From CAUZRD01 sp963582255 (GTDB lineage Bacteria > Pseudomonadota > Alphaproteobacteria > Rhizobiales > TMED25): a stretch of 7,620 nt of DNA. Position 1 is the stretch's first letter; every line of letters starts with the position of its first letter. Positions 5,912-7,620 of the stretch are shown piece by piece. The notes below the pieces were generated by a model. The model was given only the letters and a program-made list of their open reading frames with translations. It made no database searches and was not told the DNA's origin. The stretch is taken from the NCBI GenBank assembly GCA_963582255.1, contig CAUZRD010000099.1, positions 1 through 7,620 of the forward strand, in the 5' to 3' direction. Made by a program: the position numbers and the translations under genes.

Positions 5912-6382
5912 ATGTCTAGGCGCCATCGAGCCGAAAAACGTGAAACTCTGCCAGATCCTAAATTTGGTGATGTTACGTTGTCAAAATTCATGTCGAGCCT
6001 GATGCGGCATGGTAAAAAATCAATCGCTGAATCAATACTTTATGGTGCATTTGATCGGATTGAGGGGACGGCAAAGCAAGATCCTGTGTCGGTTTTTCAC
6101 CGTGCGCTGGAAAATGTTATGCCCACGATTGAGGTAAAATCACGCCGAGTTGGTGGTGCTACCTATCAGGTTCCAATTGAGGTGCGCGCAGACCGCCGTC
6201 GGGCGCTCGCAATCCGCTGGGTGATTGCTGCGGCCCGTTCGCGCGGTGAAAACACTATGGCGGAACGTCTTTCTGGTGAATTACTAGACGCCTCACAGGG
6301 TCGTGGTACAGCGGTCAAGAAGCGTGAAGACACTCATCGCATGGCTGATGCCAACAAAGCCTTTTCGCATTATCGCTGGTAG
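5912..6382 (+). CDS. rpsG: 30S ribosomal protein S7
   Basis: This is complete S7, 156 residues, the usual length. It is the primary binder that starts assembly of the 30S head by contacting the 3' major domain of 16S rRNA, and it lies near the E site. The N-terminus MSRRHRAEKRETLPDPKFGD is typical. The S7 signature runs over about residues 20-46, with the conserved HGKKS at 33-37. The beta-hairpin region (about 75-90) leads from KSRRVGGATYQVPIEV into the basic helix RADRRRALAIRW. The C-terminal helix ends in AFSHYRW. It starts 12 bp after rpsL. In E. coli, S7 represses its own operon by binding a roughly 100-nt rpsL-rpsG spacer; the spacer here is too short for that site, so any S7 autoregulation must use another place, such as the rpsL leader. 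fusA starts 47 bp downstream. Confidence 0.99.
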   Translation: MSRRHRAEKRETLPDPKFGDVTLSKFMSSLMRHGKKSIAESILYGAFDRIEGTAKQDPVSVFHRALENVMPTIEVKSRRVGGATYQVPIEVRADRRRALAIRWVIAAARSRGENTMAERLSGELLDASQGRGTAVKKREDTHRMADANKAFSHYRW

Positions 6383-6416
6383 TTCCAGACACGCTAATTC
6401 CTCTCGACAACCCGGC

Positions 6417-6422
6417 AAGAGA
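6417..6422 (+). promoter_or_regulatory. Weak fusA ribosome binding site
   Basis: AAGAGA, 7 nt before the ATG at 6430, is the only purine-rich Shine-Dalgarno-like element in the 47-bp rpsG-fusA spacer. It lacks the GGAG core seen for rpoC and rpsG. The upstream CTCT at 6401-6404 could pair with its AGAG, but the stem would be very short. Confidence 0.45.
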
Positions 6423-6429
6423 CGCAACC

Positions 6430-7620
6430 ATGACCCGTCAGACACCAATTGAAGATTATCGTAATATTGGCATCATGGCTCACATTGATGCCGGTAAGAC
6501 TACGACGACTGAGCGAATTCTGTATTACACAGGCAAGAGCCATAAGATCGGCGAGGTCCATGAAGGTGCTGCCACCATGGACTGGATGGAGCAGGAACAA
6601 GAGCGCGGTATTACCATTACATCTGCTGCCACGACTACTTATTGGCAGGGTAAGCGGGTTAATATTATAGACACCCCTGGTCATGTTGACTTTACAATTG
6701 AGGTGGAGCGGTCATTGCGCGTGCTTGATGGAGCGATTGCGCTACTGGATGCTAATGCGGGTGTTGAGCCGCAAACAGAAACTGTCTGGCGTCAGGCAGA
6801 CAAATATGGTGTTCCGCGACTGATTTTTGTCAATAAAATGGACAAGATTGGTGCTGATTTCGTCCGCTCGGTTGAGATGGTTGAGGAACGGCTTGGCGCG
6901 ACGCCCGTTGTTTTGCAGTTACCGATTGGTTCGGAAAATGATTTTAGGGGCGTTATTGATCTAATTCGTATGAAGGCGATCGTTTGGGATGATGAGGCTC
7001 TTGGTGCAAATTTTCATGACGAGGATGTGCCTGAGGATCTTTTGGCTTCTGCGAAAGAAGCCCGGGAAGCGCTTGTTGAAGCCGTAATTGAACTTGATGA
7101 AGCTGCTCTTGAAAGGTATCTTGAAGGTAATGAGCCCGATGAGGCGACGCTCAAGAGACTCATCCGTAAGGGTACCTGTGCGAACATATTTTATCCAATT
7201 TTCTGTGGTTCGGCATTTAAGAACAAGGGTGTTCAACCTCTGCTTGATGGTGTGATTGACTACCTGCCGTCCCCACTTGATATTCCGTCGATCAAGGGAA
7301 TTGACGTTAAAACTGGGACTGAAATCAATCGCTCCTGCTCTGATGATGAACCTCTGAGTATGCTGGCCTTCAAGGTAATGAATGATCCTTTTGTTGGTTC
7401 TCTGACCTTTTGCCGTATTTATTCTGGTAGGTGTGATAGCGGTGCTGCGGTGCTGAACACCGTTAAGGATAAGCGCGAGCGTGTGGGCCGTATATTGCTG
7501 ATGCATTCCAATTCGCGCGAAGACATCAAAGAGGCGTATGCCGGTGATATTGTAGCGATTGCGAGTCTCAAGGAAGTGACTACCGGAGATACGTTGAGCG
7601 ATCCTGCAAATCCCGTGATT
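6430..7620 (+). CDS. fusA: Elongation factor G, N-terminal part (3' truncated by window)
   Basis: These are the first 397 codons of EF-G, the GTPase that moves tRNAs and mRNA through the ribosome and, with RRF, splits ribosomes after termination; the full protein is about 690-700 residues. The frame stays open to the window end. The start ATG at 6430 gives MTRQTPIEDYRNIGIMAHID, which aligns with known EF-G N-termini. GTPase motifs are intact: G1 AHIDAGKT (17-24), switch I ending RGITIT (59-64), G3 DTPGH (81-85) with the catalytic His85, G4 NKMD (135-138) and G5 GSA (260-262). The G' insertion lies between G4 and G5. Domain II starts near residue 307 with EPLSMLAFKVMNDPFVGSL, and the window ends inside it. 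It is cotranscribed with rpsL and rpsG by position. Domains III-V and any following tuf gene are outside the window. EF-G type I is most likely because of the str-operon location. Confidence 0.98.
   Translation, partial: MTRQTPIEDYRNIGIMAHIDAGKTTTTERILYYTGKSHKIGEVHEGAATMDWMEQEQERGITITSAATTTYWQGKRVNIIDTPGHVDFTIEVERSLRVLDGAIALLDANAGVEPQTETVWRQADKYGVPRLIFVNKMDKIGADFVRSVEMVEERLGATPVVLQLPIGSENDFRGVIDLIRMKAIVWDDEALGANFHDEDVPEDLLASAKEAREALVEAVIELDEAALERYLEGNEPDEATLKRLIRKGTCANIFYPIFCGSAFKNKGVQPLLDGVIDYLPSPLDIPSIKGIDVKTGTEINRSCSDDEPLSMLAFKVMNDPFVGSLTFCRIYSGRCDSGAAVLNTVKDKRERVGRILLMHSNSREDIKEAYAGDIVAIASLKEVTTGDTLSDPANPVI

Overview
The window carries the 3' end of rpoB, a complete rpoC, a 519-bp non-coding gap, complete rpsL and rpsG, and the 5' half of fusA, all on the + strand. 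This is the conserved RNA polymerase / str-operon cluster. The protein sequences point to an alphaproteobacterium. The RpoC start (MNQEVMNVF), the spacer-like insertion in the RpoB C-terminal part, a 123-residue S12, a 156-residue S7 and the gene order rpoB-rpoC-rpsL-rpsG-fusA all fit that class. Base composition is moderate rather than GC-rich. I cannot name a genus.

Layout: 1-686 is the rpoB tail; 687-802 is a 116-bp spacer with one weak hairpin; 803-5008 is rpoC; 5009-5527 is the intergenic region; 5528-5899 is rpsL; 5912-6382 is rpsG, only 12 bp after rpsL; 6430-7620 is fusA, which runs off the window. All enzyme and ribosomal motifs examined are intact, so these are ordinary working housekeeping genes. 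RpoB and RpoC form the catalytic core of RNA polymerase. S12 and S7 are 30S subunit proteins, and EF-G drives translocation. tuf would be the expected next gene, but it is not visible.

The unexplained sequence is the rpoC-rpsL gap. In order it holds: a terminator-like hairpin just after rpoC (5030-5065); a 50-codon open frame with no good start (5089-5241); a small hairpin (5196-5214); a perfect 14-bp inverted repeat (5232-5263); a good sigma70-type promoter candidate, TTGACG-N17-TATTCT (5286-5314); and a predicted leader of about 200 nt with a nested stem-loop (5316-5369) and a possible 31-codon leader ORF (5391-5486). A 15-bp motif occurs twice (12/15 identical), once over the proposed -35 box and once 111 bp downstream. 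My reading is that rpoBC transcription is at least partly ended here and the str operon is restarted from its own promoter behind a structured leader. That is inferred from sequence only.

I found no mobile element, CRISPR array, tRNA, rRNA or novel multi-gene system. The most interesting candidates are the regulatory elements of the 519-bp gap.
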